From contig NZ_NHRY01000269.1 of the NCBI RefSeq assembly GCF_002937115.1, forward strand, positions 62,001 to 126,000: 64,000 bases of DNA. Reading direction: 5' to 3'. The notes below the pieces were generated by a model. It was not told where the DNA came from. It made no database searches and worked only from the letters and a program-made list of their open reading frames with translations. The stretch is from Rhodopila globiformis. Lineage in GTDB: Bacteria; Pseudomonadota; Alphaproteobacteria; Acetobacterales; Acetobacteraceae. The position numbers and the translations under genes are program-made. Below, one piece after another: positions 43,576 through 52,867 of the stretch; position 1 is the first letter of the stretch, and each line of letters begins with the position of its first letter.

Positions 43576-44640
43576 TTATGCGTGGCTCATCAGATCCTCC
43601 CGCCGCACGCCGTCGAATCCCTGGATGAAATCGGCTCCGTAGGCGCCCGCCGGGGTCCGGAAACCGGGGCGCGCCTGGCCGGCGAGAACACGTTCTGCAA
43701 TCGCCACGACAGAATAGTACGTGAACGTATAGACGTTCGGCGTATGCAGCCGTGCCCGCACGACGCGGCGGTAGGCATCCTCGGCCTCCGCGACGATCAC
43801 CTTCGGCGTGGCCGCCCGCATCGTCTCCGACGGCCCTGCCGGCCACGCCCTGGCCGCCAGGGCCAGCAGGCTTTGCACAGGCGGAAGCCGCAGCGGTTCC
43901 GCGGCCAGTGAAACCAGTTGATAGGCCGTGCGGCCGAGGATGCCGGCTTCCAGGTAGGCTTCGATGTTCGGAATCCCGGTGGTGAACCAGGCGGTGAACA
44001 CGTCCGGCCACGGCATCGCCGTGCAGATCGAGGCGCCGCTGCCGAAGTCGAATGCCCGTTCCAGGCTGCCGGCCGGCACGGACCGCAGCACACCGTTGCG
44101 GCGGACGGGCACGAAGCCGCTGACCATGCCGAGCATGGAGGTGAAGCTGCCGCGCGAAATGACGTCGCCGCGGGAAAAGCCCAGCCGGAGGTACAGGGCA
44201 CCCGGCAGGCGGGCAGCCACATGCGCGGCCAGGCAATCCGCCGCCGCGACCACGAAGCCGGCGCCCGGCATGATCATGATGCCTGCCTGTTCCGCATGCG
44301 CATCGAGGCTGCCCAGGTAGCGCAGGACCGGGAGTTCGCCGGCAACGTCCAGGTAGTGCGTTCCGGTGCGCAGGCACGCCTCGGCAAGCGGGCGCGCCGT
44401 TGCTTCGAACGGCCCGGCGGCGTTGACCACGACGGCGGCATCCGCCAGGGCGGCGTCGACGGCGCGTGGATCGTCGAGCGCAACGACCCGGCTGGCCAGC
44501 CCCAGCGACTGCGCGAGCGGCTCGATGCGGGTGCGGTTTCTTCCGGCAACGATCGGGTCGAGCCCGCGCATCCTGGCGCGCGCCGACAGCAGCCGGCCAG
44601 TGTAGCCGCCGGCGCCATAGATCAGCAGGCGGTCAGCCAT
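43576..44640 (-). CDS. Saccharopine-dehydrogenase-like NAD(P)H oxidoreductase
   Basis: A 354-residue Rossmann protein: LLIYGAGGYTGRLLSARARM at the N terminus and DPIVAGRNRTRIEPLAQ, then VVVNAAGPFEATARPLAEAC and GTHYLDVAGELPVL. The family includes saccharopine reductases and trans-acting enoyl reductases that act on polyketide or lipid chains. Here it is the last gene of the minus-strand operon, 36 bases after the tandem acetoacetate-decarboxylase-like gene. A reduction step on an isoprenoid or acyl intermediate is plausible. The true substrate cannot be inferred. Confidence 0.8.
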   Translation of the reverse strand: MADRLLIYGAGGYTGRLLSARARMRGLDPIVAGRNRTRIEPLAQSLGLASRVVALDDPRAVDAALADAAVVVNAAGPFEATARPLAEACLRTGTHYLDVAGELPVLRYLGSLDAHAEQAGIMIMPGAGFVVAAADCLAAHVAARLPGALYLRLGFSRGDVISRGSFTSMLGMVSGFVPVRRNGVLRSVPAGSLERAFDFGSGASICTAMPWPDVFTAWFTTGIPNIEAYLEAGILGRTAYQLVSLAAEPLRLPPVQSLLALAARAWPAGPSETMRAATPKVIVAEAEDAYRRVVRARLHTPNVYTFTYYSVVAIAERVLAGQARPGFRTPAGAYGADFIQGFDGVRREDLMSHA

Positions 44641-44676
44641 GGCCGGGGCGGATCGGGCGCCGGCGGCCGCCGGCGG

Positions 44677-47600
44677 TCACGGCCCCGGCTTCCCGCGGGT
44701 CACGAAGACCGGGGCGTCGCATTCGTCGTGCTCCATGCCGGGCCAGCGCGCGAGTCCATGTTGCCTGCCCCAGGGATGGCCTGGCGCTCCCAGCGGCCCG
44801 ACGGATTCGGTGGGGAAGCAGTGATCGGGCTTTTCCCGGTAGCGCGGGCCGAAGTGCATGACCCGAGGGTCCTTTGAATCATGCTGCAGCCTGGTACGCA
44901 GATAGGGGCCGTAATTTTCCCATTCGTCGCTGAGGATGCTCTCGACGACGACCTGGATGTCGTCCAGCTGCTTCATCGACGCCGCGGCATCCGCCCGGGA
45001 CAGGCGGTACCACCGGCCGGGGTTGATCCAGTCGTCGACGATAACGTCCAGCCTTCGTGCAATCGCAGTGAGCCTGACGGTCGGATCGATTCCGACCGGC
45101 GTGTGAAGCCGCCCGGCGTCGATCTGTTCGATGTCGTGCCGGCGCCGCAGGGCAAGGAAGCTGATCTTCTTGCCTCGGCCCGCCAGCAGCAGGGCGTTCA
45201 GCGGTTCCGTCACGCTGGACGGCAAGGTCATTTCCAGCAATTTCCGTCGATTGACATCGAAACGGTTTATTTCGTGCAGCGCCTGCTGGATCTCCTGCAC
45301 GCTTTCCTTCGTCGCCTCAGAAACGAATTCCGGCCAGGTCAGGTCCTGTTCCGGCGGGGGTTCCATGACCCACGCCACAAGGCATTTCAGTTTCGTTATG
45401 GGGTCGTTGTCCTGCCAGTCCAGATCGCCCACATCGGGTCTGGCAAATGCGTCCTCCGGCATGTCCTCACGGGCGGCCCGCAGCGGGAAGTCCGGCAGTT
45501 GGAGCGGTGCTGAACGTGACTCCTTGAAAGCTTTCTCGATCGCCCGGGCCAATGCGACCATGAGATCGACCGGCAGGGCGTCGCAAAACGCCCGGAACGG
45601 GGACACCGTGAATGCGGCCTGCTCCCTGGATGCGGCCCGGAGGTCCTTGAACAGAGCGTGCAGGTGCTCGTCGAATTTTCGCACCTCGGCATCGACTGCG
45701 TTCTGGTGGTGCTGATCCAGATGTTCCACGGCCAGCGTCATCAGCGCCAGGTCGTTGGTCAGGGACTTGCGCAGCCAGCGGTCGGCCTGGTCCCGCAGAT
45801 TCTGGCCGTTGCCATCCGCCAGGTCATCGACCAGCGCCGGGCCGACGCAGGTTCGTCCGGAGGGATAGAAGAACGGACCCCGCGCCAGCCGTTCCCTGAC
45901 CCTGTGGCTCTCGGACGGAGGCCAGCCCGTTGGCCTGAACCAGGGATGCGTCATGTCCCAGACAGTGGCCGATGGGCGGCCGCCATCGCGCAGAAACGCG
46001 GAGTCCGGCTCCACGGCGCACAGCGCCCGGCCGATGATCGTCCCCAGTTCTTCCTTTATCGAAACATGCATCCAGAACGGCCGGATCGGCTGCAAATTGA
46101 AAATGACGTCGCCATTTCTGGAATCAACGCTCTTGTCCTTGAGGCCGAGCAGCTCGACGATCGGATGCCCCGGTATCCGATGCACCCGGACATGGACACG
46201 CTGCTCGATCTCGCGCATGTCATAGATCCGGGTGATTGATCGTTCCGTGTGCACCGCCGCCTGGTAGCAGGCGCGGTTCATGTCGTCGGCATCACGATAC
46301 TGCTTCATCGTAATGCGGTTTACCGGCACGCGGTGCGCAAGAAGCTCCAGCGCCAGCGCCTTGACGTTCTTCACGTGCTTATGCTGGCTCGACGCCAGCC
46401 GCGCCTTGCGCCTGAGATCGTTGACAAGCTTGCGTCCCCAGCTGTTCCCCAGGCCGCGCCATCCCTCGTCATCGCCGGGCTCCAGCACGTCATGCTCGTC
46501 GATCTCCAGCAAGGTGCGGGGCCGTTCCTCGGGATTCGTGGTGACATCCGGATAAATCGCGGTCTTGACATGCAGGAATCGCCGATCGGCGGCGGGGCCC
46601 TTCGGCGACATCCAGGCATCCTTCGGACTTTCGATCGTCGCCATCACGGTGTTCCGGCCGTTGACCTCGCGATCGGTGATGACCGCACGGGTGCCGTCGG
46701 CATAGACGAACGGCTCGACGATGCCGAGACTGATCAGCTCCTCGTTCCTGTACCACTTGACCGGCACGCAGAAGGCCACTTCATAGCGCGGCCACCAGTC
46801 GAGACTGTTGCTGCCGGCCCAGTTCGTCCCGCGCTCGCTGCGGTTCGACGCCACGACCATGTAGACATAGCTTCCGCAGGTTTCGAGTTTGAGCTTCTCT
46901 CCCATGCTCTGGGGCGCCCCGGCGAACGGCCGGTTCCAGTACGTTTCGATCAGATGATCGAGCCTTTCCCTGTCCGCCAGCAGCGGATAGACCTGAAGCG
47001 TTATTTCAGGGAAATGGAACGGTCCCGCCACGGGCTGCGTCGCCCCGCCCAGCGCGGTGCTGAACACGTTGGGCGCCTGCTGGGCGAAACCCGCCCGGCC
47101 GAAGCGTGCCGCCGCCGCGGCCTCGGCCTGCATCGGTTCCCATTCCACGCTGCCCGGAAGGTGGCGGCGGCCACTGGCCTTCCACGCGCGGTCATCGATC
47201 CATTTGTTGACTGTCCGCTGTTCGGTCAACTGTCCCATCTGATTGGTGCGGGAACAGATCACCTCGCCGGCTCCGTAGAACAGGTCAACGTTCATCCAGA
47301 ACGGAAAGCTCGGCTTCAGCGTTGTCACGGTGCCGTCGGGAACGTTCAGGTCGGTGACCCCCACCTCGATCCCCAGCGACTCGACGATCGGCTGGGCGAT
47401 ATAACGATGGATACGAATCGAATATCCGCCGGAGGGATCGGCCCGCAGCAGATCCCAGTCCCCCAGCAGGCCGCTGCCGTTGAGCCGATCGACGCCCATG
47501 GCGGAATCCACCAGGGCCGTGTAGCAGGACAGATGCGGTTTTTCGGGATCGCGGAACTGCTTCAGGGTGATGTTCTGGGTGAACAGCTTCGGCACGTCCA

Positions 47601-48498
47601 TGTAGGTCTTCACGCCCACCGCGTTGGCCGAGCCGCGCGGGCCGGCCGCCGCCTCGCCGGAGCCGCCGAGCGACGGCAACAGCAATCCCGACAGCATGTT
47701 GTTGGCGAGCGAGGTCGCTTTCGCGCTCATATCGAACAACGCCAGCAGGTTGCGGCCGGGCGGAAAGCCCCGGATGCGCAGCCCGGCCAGGATGTCGGTG
47801 GCATCGCCAAGCAACGAAAGCGAACTGCGCAGCATGTTGGGAACAATCGCCGTGACCGACCATGGACAGTTCACGTCGGCGGGAAATTCCGCATAGGACG
47901 CGGCAGGCGCGCGATCCACCTCGACCAGCACCTGCATCCCGTCGTCGCCGGCTGCACGGGCCGCGCCAGGGATTTGCGTGCTCATGCGCAACAGCCGCGT
48001 CGGCGCGCGCGGATGGGTCGTCCACAGCGGCGTGTCGGCGTCGATGCGCGCCAGCGCCTTCGGCCAGCCGTAGACCTCGCGGCCGGTGGTCAGCGACATC
48101 GGGGCATCGACGAAGATGAATGGCGAGACGCTGGCCCAGTCCTGGAACACCAGCTTGCCGTTCTGCCTTTGCCAGCGCTGCAGCGGAACGGCGAACAGCA
48201 CCTCGTGCTGCGCCACCCAGCCGAGGCTCTGCGCCTGATGGGACGTCATCGACATGCCGCCATAGTTCAGCACGGCGAAATAGACGTATGGCAGCGCCGG
48301 CGTGAAATGAACAATGGAATCCGGAATATCCATGTTCAGGTACTCGTCGCAGAACTGCGTCAGCCGCGCCATGTTCGCCTTCAGCGGGAAAACACGGGCG
48401 GTGACCTCGCGAAACAACATCGGCGGCCCGAAGTATACGCCATCCTGGACCAGGTCACCGACCGGATCGATATACCTGGGCTTGAGGTAGAGCGGCAT
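44677..48498 (-). CDS. Giant protein with two acetoacetate-decarboxylase-like domains
   Basis: A 1273-residue protein. The ATG at 48498 has gggagg seven bases upstream; frames beyond it are shadows of the polyprenyl synthase gene. Domain 1 (about 1-430) carries TTGREVYGWPKALARID with K147 at the position of the Schiff-base lysine of acetoacetate decarboxylase. Domain 2 (about 480-830) has TDREVNGRNTVMATIES, in which the lysine is lost. Both domains close with a similar block (HRYIAQPIVESLG / HRIPGHPIVELLG, PFWMNV / PFWMHV). The last 440 residues are helical and unfamiliar. No signal peptide. Acetoacetate-decarboxylase-like domains also act as aldolases or dehydratases, so decarboxylation is only one possibility. 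Confidence 0.8.
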   Translation of the reverse strand: MPLYLKPRYIDPVGDLVQDGVYFGPPMLFREVTARVFPLKANMARLTQFCDEYLNMDIPDSIVHFTPALPYVYFAVLNYGGMSMTSHQAQSLGWVAQHEVLFAVPLQRWQRQNGKLVFQDWASVSPFIFVDAPMSLTTGREVYGWPKALARIDADTPLWTTHPRAPTRLLRMSTQIPGAARAAGDDGMQVLVEVDRAPAASYAEFPADVNCPWSVTAIVPNMLRSSLSLLGDATDILAGLRIRGFPPGRNLLALFDMSAKATSLANNMLSGLLLPSLGGSGEAAAGPRGSANAVGVKTYMDVPKLFTQNITLKQFRDPEKPHLSCYTALVDSAMGVDRLNGSGLLGDWDLLRADPSGGYSIRIHRYIAQPIVESLGIEVGVTDLNVPDGTVTTLKPSFPFWMNVDLFYGAGEVICSRTNQMGQLTEQRTVNKWIDDRAWKASGRRHLPGSVEWEPMQAEAAAAARFGRAGFAQQAPNVFSTALGGATQPVAGPFHFPEITLQVYPLLADRERLDHLIETYWNRPFAGAPQSMGEKLKLETCGSYVYMVVASNRSERGTNWAGSNSLDWWPRYEVAFCVPVKWYRNEELISLGIVEPFVYADGTRAVITDREVNGRNTVMATIESPKDAWMSPKGPAADRRFLHVKTAIYPDVTTNPEERPRTLLEIDEHDVLEPGDDEGWRGLGNSWGRKLVNDLRRKARLASSQHKHVKNVKALALELLAHRVPVNRITMKQYRDADDMNRACYQAAVHTERSITRIYDMREIEQRVHVRVHRIPGHPIVELLGLKDKSVDSRNGDVIFNLQPIRPFWMHVSIKEELGTIIGRALCAVEPDSAFLRDGGRPSATVWDMTHPWFRPTGWPPSESHRVRERLARGPFFYPSGRTCVGPALVDDLADGNGQNLRDQADRWLRKSLTNDLALMTLAVEHLDQHHQNAVDAEVRKFDEHLHALFKDLRAASREQAAFTVSPFRAFCDALPVDLMVALARAIEKAFKESRSAPLQLPDFPLRAAREDMPEDAFARPDVGDLDWQDNDPITKLKCLVAWVMEPPPEQDLTWPEFVSEATKESVQEIQQALHEINRFDVNRRKLLEMTLPSSVTEPLNALLLAGRGKKISFLALRRRHDIEQIDAGRLHTPVGIDPTVRLTAIARRLDVIVDDWINPGRWYRLSRADAAASMKQLDDIQVVVESILSDEWENYGPYLRTRLQHDSKDPRVMHFGPRYREKPDHCFPTESVGPLGAPGHPWGRQHGLARWPGMEHDECDAPVFVTRGKPGP

Positions 48499-48554
48499 TC
48501 GGTTCCTCCCCTCCTGTTGGCAAGACCGGATCAGCCGGATCCTGCGGCACGGCG

Positions 48555-49589
48555 TCAGGCACGATGGAATATCCAGTGCGTCAGGCCCCTGATGAACTGC
48601 CTGTCGCGCGAGTCCGGCAGGCAGTCGAAGATTCGCGCATATTCGTGCAAGGCCGCGCCTGCCAGGCCATGGGCGATGCCGCGGGCATAGGCGATGGACC
48701 CGTATTCCTCCATCAACGCGCGGATCCAGGCGACCTGCTCCGCGGTGCGCACCGCGCGGGCGGAATCCAGCAGTTCGGCCAGGATCCTGCGTTGCGGCGG
48801 CGGAGACAGCCGATAGACATGATTCAGCATCAGCGTGCGCTTGCCCTCGAAGATGTCGCCGTTCGGCTCCTTGCCATAGGTTTCGTCGGGAACCAGGTTC
48901 AGCAGGTCGTCCTGGATCTGGAACGCTGCCCCAAGGAAAAATCCGAAGCGGATGAAAGGCTCGAGATCGATGCTGTCGCGCGTGCCGATCATTGCGCCGA
49001 TGCGGCCTGGGTGAATCGATGCGAGCCAGCAGGTCTTTTTCAGCACCATTGTCAGGTAATCCGCATCGGTCAGGTTGTGGCAGTTGTCGCGCCGCCAACC
49101 CAGTTCCATTGCCTGGCCCTCGGCGGATTCCCAGGCCATGCGCTCGGTTTCCCGCACGATGGACAGCGCCAGCCTTGGTCCGATGCGCCCGAAATTATCG
49201 AACAGCGGGCGCATGCTCAGCAGCGCCAGGGCATCGCCGGTGTTCAGCGCCAGTGGTATGCCGTGCAGGGCATGCAGCGTGGGGCTGTCGCGGCGCTGCT
49301 CGCTTTCATCCTCGATATCGTCGTGAATGAGCAGGGCGTTGTGCATCAGCTCGATCGCCACCGCCGAAAGCAGGGCGTCGTCTATGCTGGCGCCGAACAC
49401 CCGGGCGGTGGCAATGCACAGGCTGGACCGCATCATCTTGCCGCCGCGACGCGGATAGTCCGCCAGCAGATCGTACAGGTGCGGGCCGGGTTCCGCGGCC
49501 GGGAAATATGCCTGCATCGCGGCCCGGGTCATTGCGCCATACTCGGCGAGGGTTTCACGAACCACATCCGGGGCGACAACGTGGTCCAT
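48555..49589 (-). CDS. Trans-polyprenyl diphosphate synthase (GGPP synthase-like)
   Basis: A 344-residue head-to-tail prenyltransferase. The first aspartate-rich motif is D90-D91-I-E-D94 in LLIHDDIEDESEQRRDS. The second, AAFQIQDDLLNLVPDETYGK, has D227-D228-L-L-N231, a DDxxN form seen in some GGPP synthases. RRGGKMMRSSL supplies the diphosphate-binding Gly-Lys-Arg region, and DIFEGKRTLMLNHV is the KR(T) segment. It condenses isopentenyl diphosphate units; product length cannot be read. It is followed 56 bases later by the acetoacetate-decarboxylase-like gene. The neighbouring desaturase-like enzyme makes a specialised isoprenoid likely. Confidence 0.88.
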   Translation of the reverse strand: MDHVVAPDVVRETLAEYGAMTRAAMQAYFPAAEPGPHLYDLLADYPRRGGKMMRSSLCIATARVFGASIDDALLSAVAIELMHNALLIHDDIEDESEQRRDSPTLHALHGIPLALNTGDALALLSMRPLFDNFGRIGPRLALSIVRETERMAWESAEGQAMELGWRRDNCHNLTDADYLTMVLKKTCWLASIHPGRIGAMIGTRDSIDLEPFIRFGFFLGAAFQIQDDLLNLVPDETYGKEPNGDIFEGKRTLMLNHVYRLSPPPQRRILAELLDSARAVRTAEQVAWIRALMEEYGSIAYARGIAHGLAGAALHEYARIFDCLPDSRDRQFIRGLTHWIFHRA

Positions 49590-49611
49590 GATGTCCGACC
49601 TTCAGGCCATG

Positions 49612-50382
49612 TCAGGACATGATCCGCACGGATAACGTTCCGCACGGTTCATTGGTTGCGCTGTCAACGACGACGCCGGAATAGACGCCGGCCGGCTGGC
49701 CGTCCGGAACGTCTAGGTGCAGGACCGGCGAGGCCGTCGCCGGGTCCAGGTGGAAACGAACCGCCGTCAGCGGCGGCGCCGACGGCGTGGCGGCATGCAG
49801 GCTGTGCACCAGCGGCATGAACGTCGCGCCCTGCGGCCGGATGTCCAGCCTGACCTGCGTGCGGCGATTGGCGGCAAGTTCGAAACGGAAATTCGTGGCG
49901 CCGCCTGTTGTCGTTGCGGCGGCGGCGTCAGGCGATGCCTGCCAGGCGCGGGTGACGCCGGGCTGGAGCAGCGGGCTGCGCACCAATGTCTCCATCGCGG
50001 CGACCGCCAGCGCGCCCATGTCCTTGTAGATGTTGAGCGCCCGCTCGATCAGCGTGCTGAGTTCGGCCGGCGGCATCGCGCCGGGCTTGCCACTGACCTG
50101 CCGGAGCCGCGCGGCGAGTTTCTCGCCTTGCCGGATCTGCTCGTCGATGACGCTGTATCCCAGCTTCACGCCATGCGCGACCGTGGCCTCGATCGGCGCT
50201 CCGTCGTCCTGCTCGGGCGCGGCGGCGGTTTTTTCGCCGCCCAGCCCATGAGTCCGGATATAGCTCATGAAATCGCGGCGCGGTTCGTCGCGATCCAGTT
50301 CCGGACGGTGGAGCCGTTCAGGCTTGTCCACGACAATGCCTCGTGGCCGAACGGCGATTGGTTCTGGCTCCGAACCGGACAT
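49612..50382 (-). CDS. Unknown protein of the isoprenoid operon
   Basis: A 256-residue protein without signal peptide or membrane helix. The N-terminal 100 residues are charged (PERLHRPELDRDEPRRDFMS), the middle is helical (LIERALNIYKDMGALAVAAMETLV, an amphipathic stretch) and the C-terminal 100 residues form a beta-rich domain ending GVYSGVVVDSATNEPCG. It shares its last 145 residues with the product of 42856-43482. It lies 22 bases upstream of the polyprenyl synthase gene. The layout suggests a structural, scaffold or lipid-associated protein rather than an enzyme; this is inference. Confidence 0.6.
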   Translation of the reverse strand: MSGSEPEPIAVRPRGIVVDKPERLHRPELDRDEPRRDFMSYIRTHGLGGEKTAAAPEQDDGAPIEATVAHGVKLGYSVIDEQIRQGEKLAARLRQVSGKPGAMPPAELSTLIERALNIYKDMGALAVAAMETLVRSPLLQPGVTRAWQASPDAAAATTTGGATNFRFELAANRRTQVRLDIRPQGATFMPLVHSLHAATPSAPPLTAVRFHLDPATASPVLHLDVPDGQPAGVYSGVVVDSATNEPCGTLSVRIMS

Positions 50383-50590
50383 CCTGATGCCGGGGCGGTA
50401 CGATTCTGCATCGGTGGCACATCGCGAGGCTCCCCCCTACCTTCGCGCGAAACACGGGAATTCTCTGTTATCCAGGCCGGTTTCGCCTACTCATTTTTTG
50501 GATATCACCCGCTCATCATGAGATTTGTGTGTCCTGATGCAATTGCGTCACGGGTTGCCGTCAGTATCATCGCGGAATACGCGATGACTC

Positions 50591-52795
50591 CTACGGATGG
50601 TCGTAGCCGGTGATATCCTCCAGTGGCGGCCACAGCGAAATCGCATGGGCCGCAAGGCGTCCCGACATGACCGCGGCCTCCACGCAGCCGGCGTTGTAGC
50701 CGCAATCCGTCCAGTCGCCGGCGATCGTCAGGTTGTCATAAGTATTGTCCAGTGGAGAAATCCGGCAGCGAAGCGTTCCCGGCAGCATAAGAACATAGCG
50801 GTCGGACGGATTCACGTTCGCTGTCCAGTACTGGGAGGAAAAGCGGCGTTCGCCGGCGACGGCGGACCCGGGATCCGACGGCGACTCATCGGGGTCGAGA
50901 AGCAGATCCCAACGGAAACCGCCTGACCACGCCAGCGCATTTGGCCAGAGGTGGTGGACCTGCCGGTTCAGGAAGTCGATGGCATTCCGCCGCACTTCGT
51001 CATGGCACGACGCTTCGTAGCCCGGTGCGTCCGCGTCCGATGGAGCGGCGGGGTCCGCCAGCACGTTGCAGAAATAGGCGACGGACCGCGGCGGCGAGCG
51101 CCAGTTCTCCTCGGGAATGACGTGCCCCATGTCGGCCCAGGTATCGAACGGCTTGGTGAAGGCGGACAGTGTCACCGGCGCTTCGGTCCAGCCCAGGGCC
51201 GCCATATCCTCGGTCATCCAGACCTGGAATGCCTGGGTCGCCACGGTCTTGACGTTGGCAACCATGCTCCGCCACCGCGCGTCGCGTTCCAGGATGTCCC
51301 GGCAGACGAACGGAATCACGCCGACGCTGACGCCCAGGACGACGAAATCGAAGTCCTCTGTAACGCGCAGCGTCCTGGCGCGGCTGCGGCGTCGTTCCCA
51401 ATGGGACTCGAATCGCCAGCCCTCCTGCCGCAGGCGCTCTCCGTCAACCAGTTGCGAGAAATCGGGCGTGGACGGCCAGCACGGCACGCGCTTGACGTCG
51501 ACCAGCGGCTGGTATTCCCCGCCACCGGCGATCTCGGCCTGTACGTCGAATTCGAGTGCCTCGACATAGGGACACTCGCCAAAGCCAAGCGATTCGACCG
51601 GCGCAAGCTTCACATCCGTCAACCGGTGGAAGAATTCGAAACGAACGCCGCGCCGCTTGAGCACTTCATAATACGGGGCGAACACGCAGTCGCCCATGCC
51701 GGACCGGAGCTTCCAGAAAATGGCACCGCGATAGGTGAAGAACAACCGCATCGAGCCGCGCAGGGCCTGTCCCGCGGCGAGGCCCGGGCGGGTTGGGTCG
51801 CCGTCCTCGTAGGCCATTGCCAGGTCGTACAGCCCGCGCACGAAGGCCGAATTCAGCGACCGTTCCGACGCCCCGTTCATGCGCAGCCACTCGCGGCTGT
51901 CGTACTGGTCGATGGCGCTCAGCCCTCTCGGGTCGGTCATCAGGCGGAAGCGCACCGCGCCCACCAGGAATGCCAGTACGAGGTCGATGACTTCCCATTT
52001 GTAGCATAGTCCGTCCTGCTCGGTAACGAAACTCTCCAGGCGGCCGCGTATGGCGGATACCACGGCTTCCATCAGGTTTCCGACAAGTCGTTCCGGAAAG
52101 GCCGGCAATGACCTCAGCGCAACGGTCAGCACGCCCAGCGCCTCGCTGATCGCGGCCGCGCTGGACAGAACCCCGATCCGCAGCAGCCGCGTCATGGTTG
52201 CGATCACGGTCTTTACGGTTGCCGGTGGCGGCTCGCCCTGCTCCGGTAGCCAGCCGGGCAAGTCCGGGCCAGTGTTTCCGGCGGGATCGCCGGGCGCATA
52301 ACGTGTTCGCGTGTGGAACAACAGCAACCGGAGCATTGCGACCGTGCGCGCAAGATAGCTCCGTAACGTGAACGGACTGTTCAGCGCCACCGGGTCGCCG
52401 GGCAACCCGTCAGCCGGAGGAAAATAGGCGAGCCACTCAAGCCAGTTTCCCGACCGGGACCATTCCGTCAAGCCAATATGCGGTTCCGGGAAGAACGCAT
52501 CGCGCCAGCCGGCAATGGGACACACGGCCGGATCGCGGCCCAGTTCGGCGTAGCATTCGCGCAGCAGCCGGAATGCGTTTTCATAGTAGCCAAGCCAGAT
52601 ATGCAGCCCATGCTCTTCGATGCGGCTGGCCGGCCCACGACCGGACGCCCCCTTGCCGCCCAGGCGCCAGCCGACCTGGTAGATCGTGACCTGGTATTTT
52701 CCGCGATGGTGCGGCCGTGTCAGCTCAAAGGCCGTCGTTATCGAGGCACAGCCACCGCCGATGATGGCAACCTTGATGGATTCGTCACGCCGCAT
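50591..52795 (-). CDS. FAD-dependent desaturase/amine-oxidase-like oxidoreductase
   Basis: A 734-residue flavoprotein. The N-terminal dinucleotide motif is VAIIGGGCASITTAFELTR (with serine/cysteine in place of the last small residues), followed by YQVGWRLGGKGASGR. The C-terminal FAD-binding motif LTIAGDWTDCGYNAGCVEAA is like that of phytoene desaturases, hydroxysqualene dehydroxylases and amine oxidases. The central 400 residues are unusually long and mostly helical. It presumably desaturates or oxidises the isoprenoid product of the neighbouring synthase. It starts 72 bases after the cyclase/ATPase gene and is the first enzyme gene of the operon. Confidence 0.82.
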   Translation of the reverse strand: MRRDESIKVAIIGGGCASITTAFELTRPHHRGKYQVTIYQVGWRLGGKGASGRGPASRIEEHGLHIWLGYYENAFRLLRECYAELGRDPAVCPIAGWRDAFFPEPHIGLTEWSRSGNWLEWLAYFPPADGLPGDPVALNSPFTLRSYLARTVAMLRLLLFHTRTRYAPGDPAGNTGPDLPGWLPEQGEPPPATVKTVIATMTRLLRIGVLSSAAAISEALGVLTVALRSLPAFPERLVGNLMEAVVSAIRGRLESFVTEQDGLCYKWEVIDLVLAFLVGAVRFRLMTDPRGLSAIDQYDSREWLRMNGASERSLNSAFVRGLYDLAMAYEDGDPTRPGLAAGQALRGSMRLFFTYRGAIFWKLRSGMGDCVFAPYYEVLKRRGVRFEFFHRLTDVKLAPVESLGFGECPYVEALEFDVQAEIAGGGEYQPLVDVKRVPCWPSTPDFSQLVDGERLRQEGWRFESHWERRRSRARTLRVTEDFDFVVLGVSVGVIPFVCRDILERDARWRSMVANVKTVATQAFQVWMTEDMAALGWTEAPVTLSAFTKPFDTWADMGHVIPEENWRSPPRSVAYFCNVLADPAAPSDADAPGYEASCHDEVRRNAIDFLNRQVHHLWPNALAWSGGFRWDLLLDPDESPSDPGSAVAGERRFSSQYWTANVNPSDRYVLMLPGTLRCRISPLDNTYDNLTIAGDWTDCGYNAGCVEAAVMSGRLAAHAISLWPPLEDITGYDHP

Positions 52796-52867
52796 CCCGA
52801 TCCTCTTGCCGCCGTCCAGGCGACGGCCGTTTCATTGTTAATTCTTCTTGTGCCCGGGGTGTTCTTT

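Noticed and set aside
46249-48690. An 813-residue plus-strand frame inside the tandem acetoacetate-decarboxylase gene
   Set aside because: Antisense shadow of a gene with clear family motifs; no ribosome site, no domain.
48555-49589. Reading the polyprenyl synthase as cargo of a family 2 encapsulin
   Set aside because: No encapsulin shell gene is in the window and the synthase has no long disordered N-terminal targeting region.
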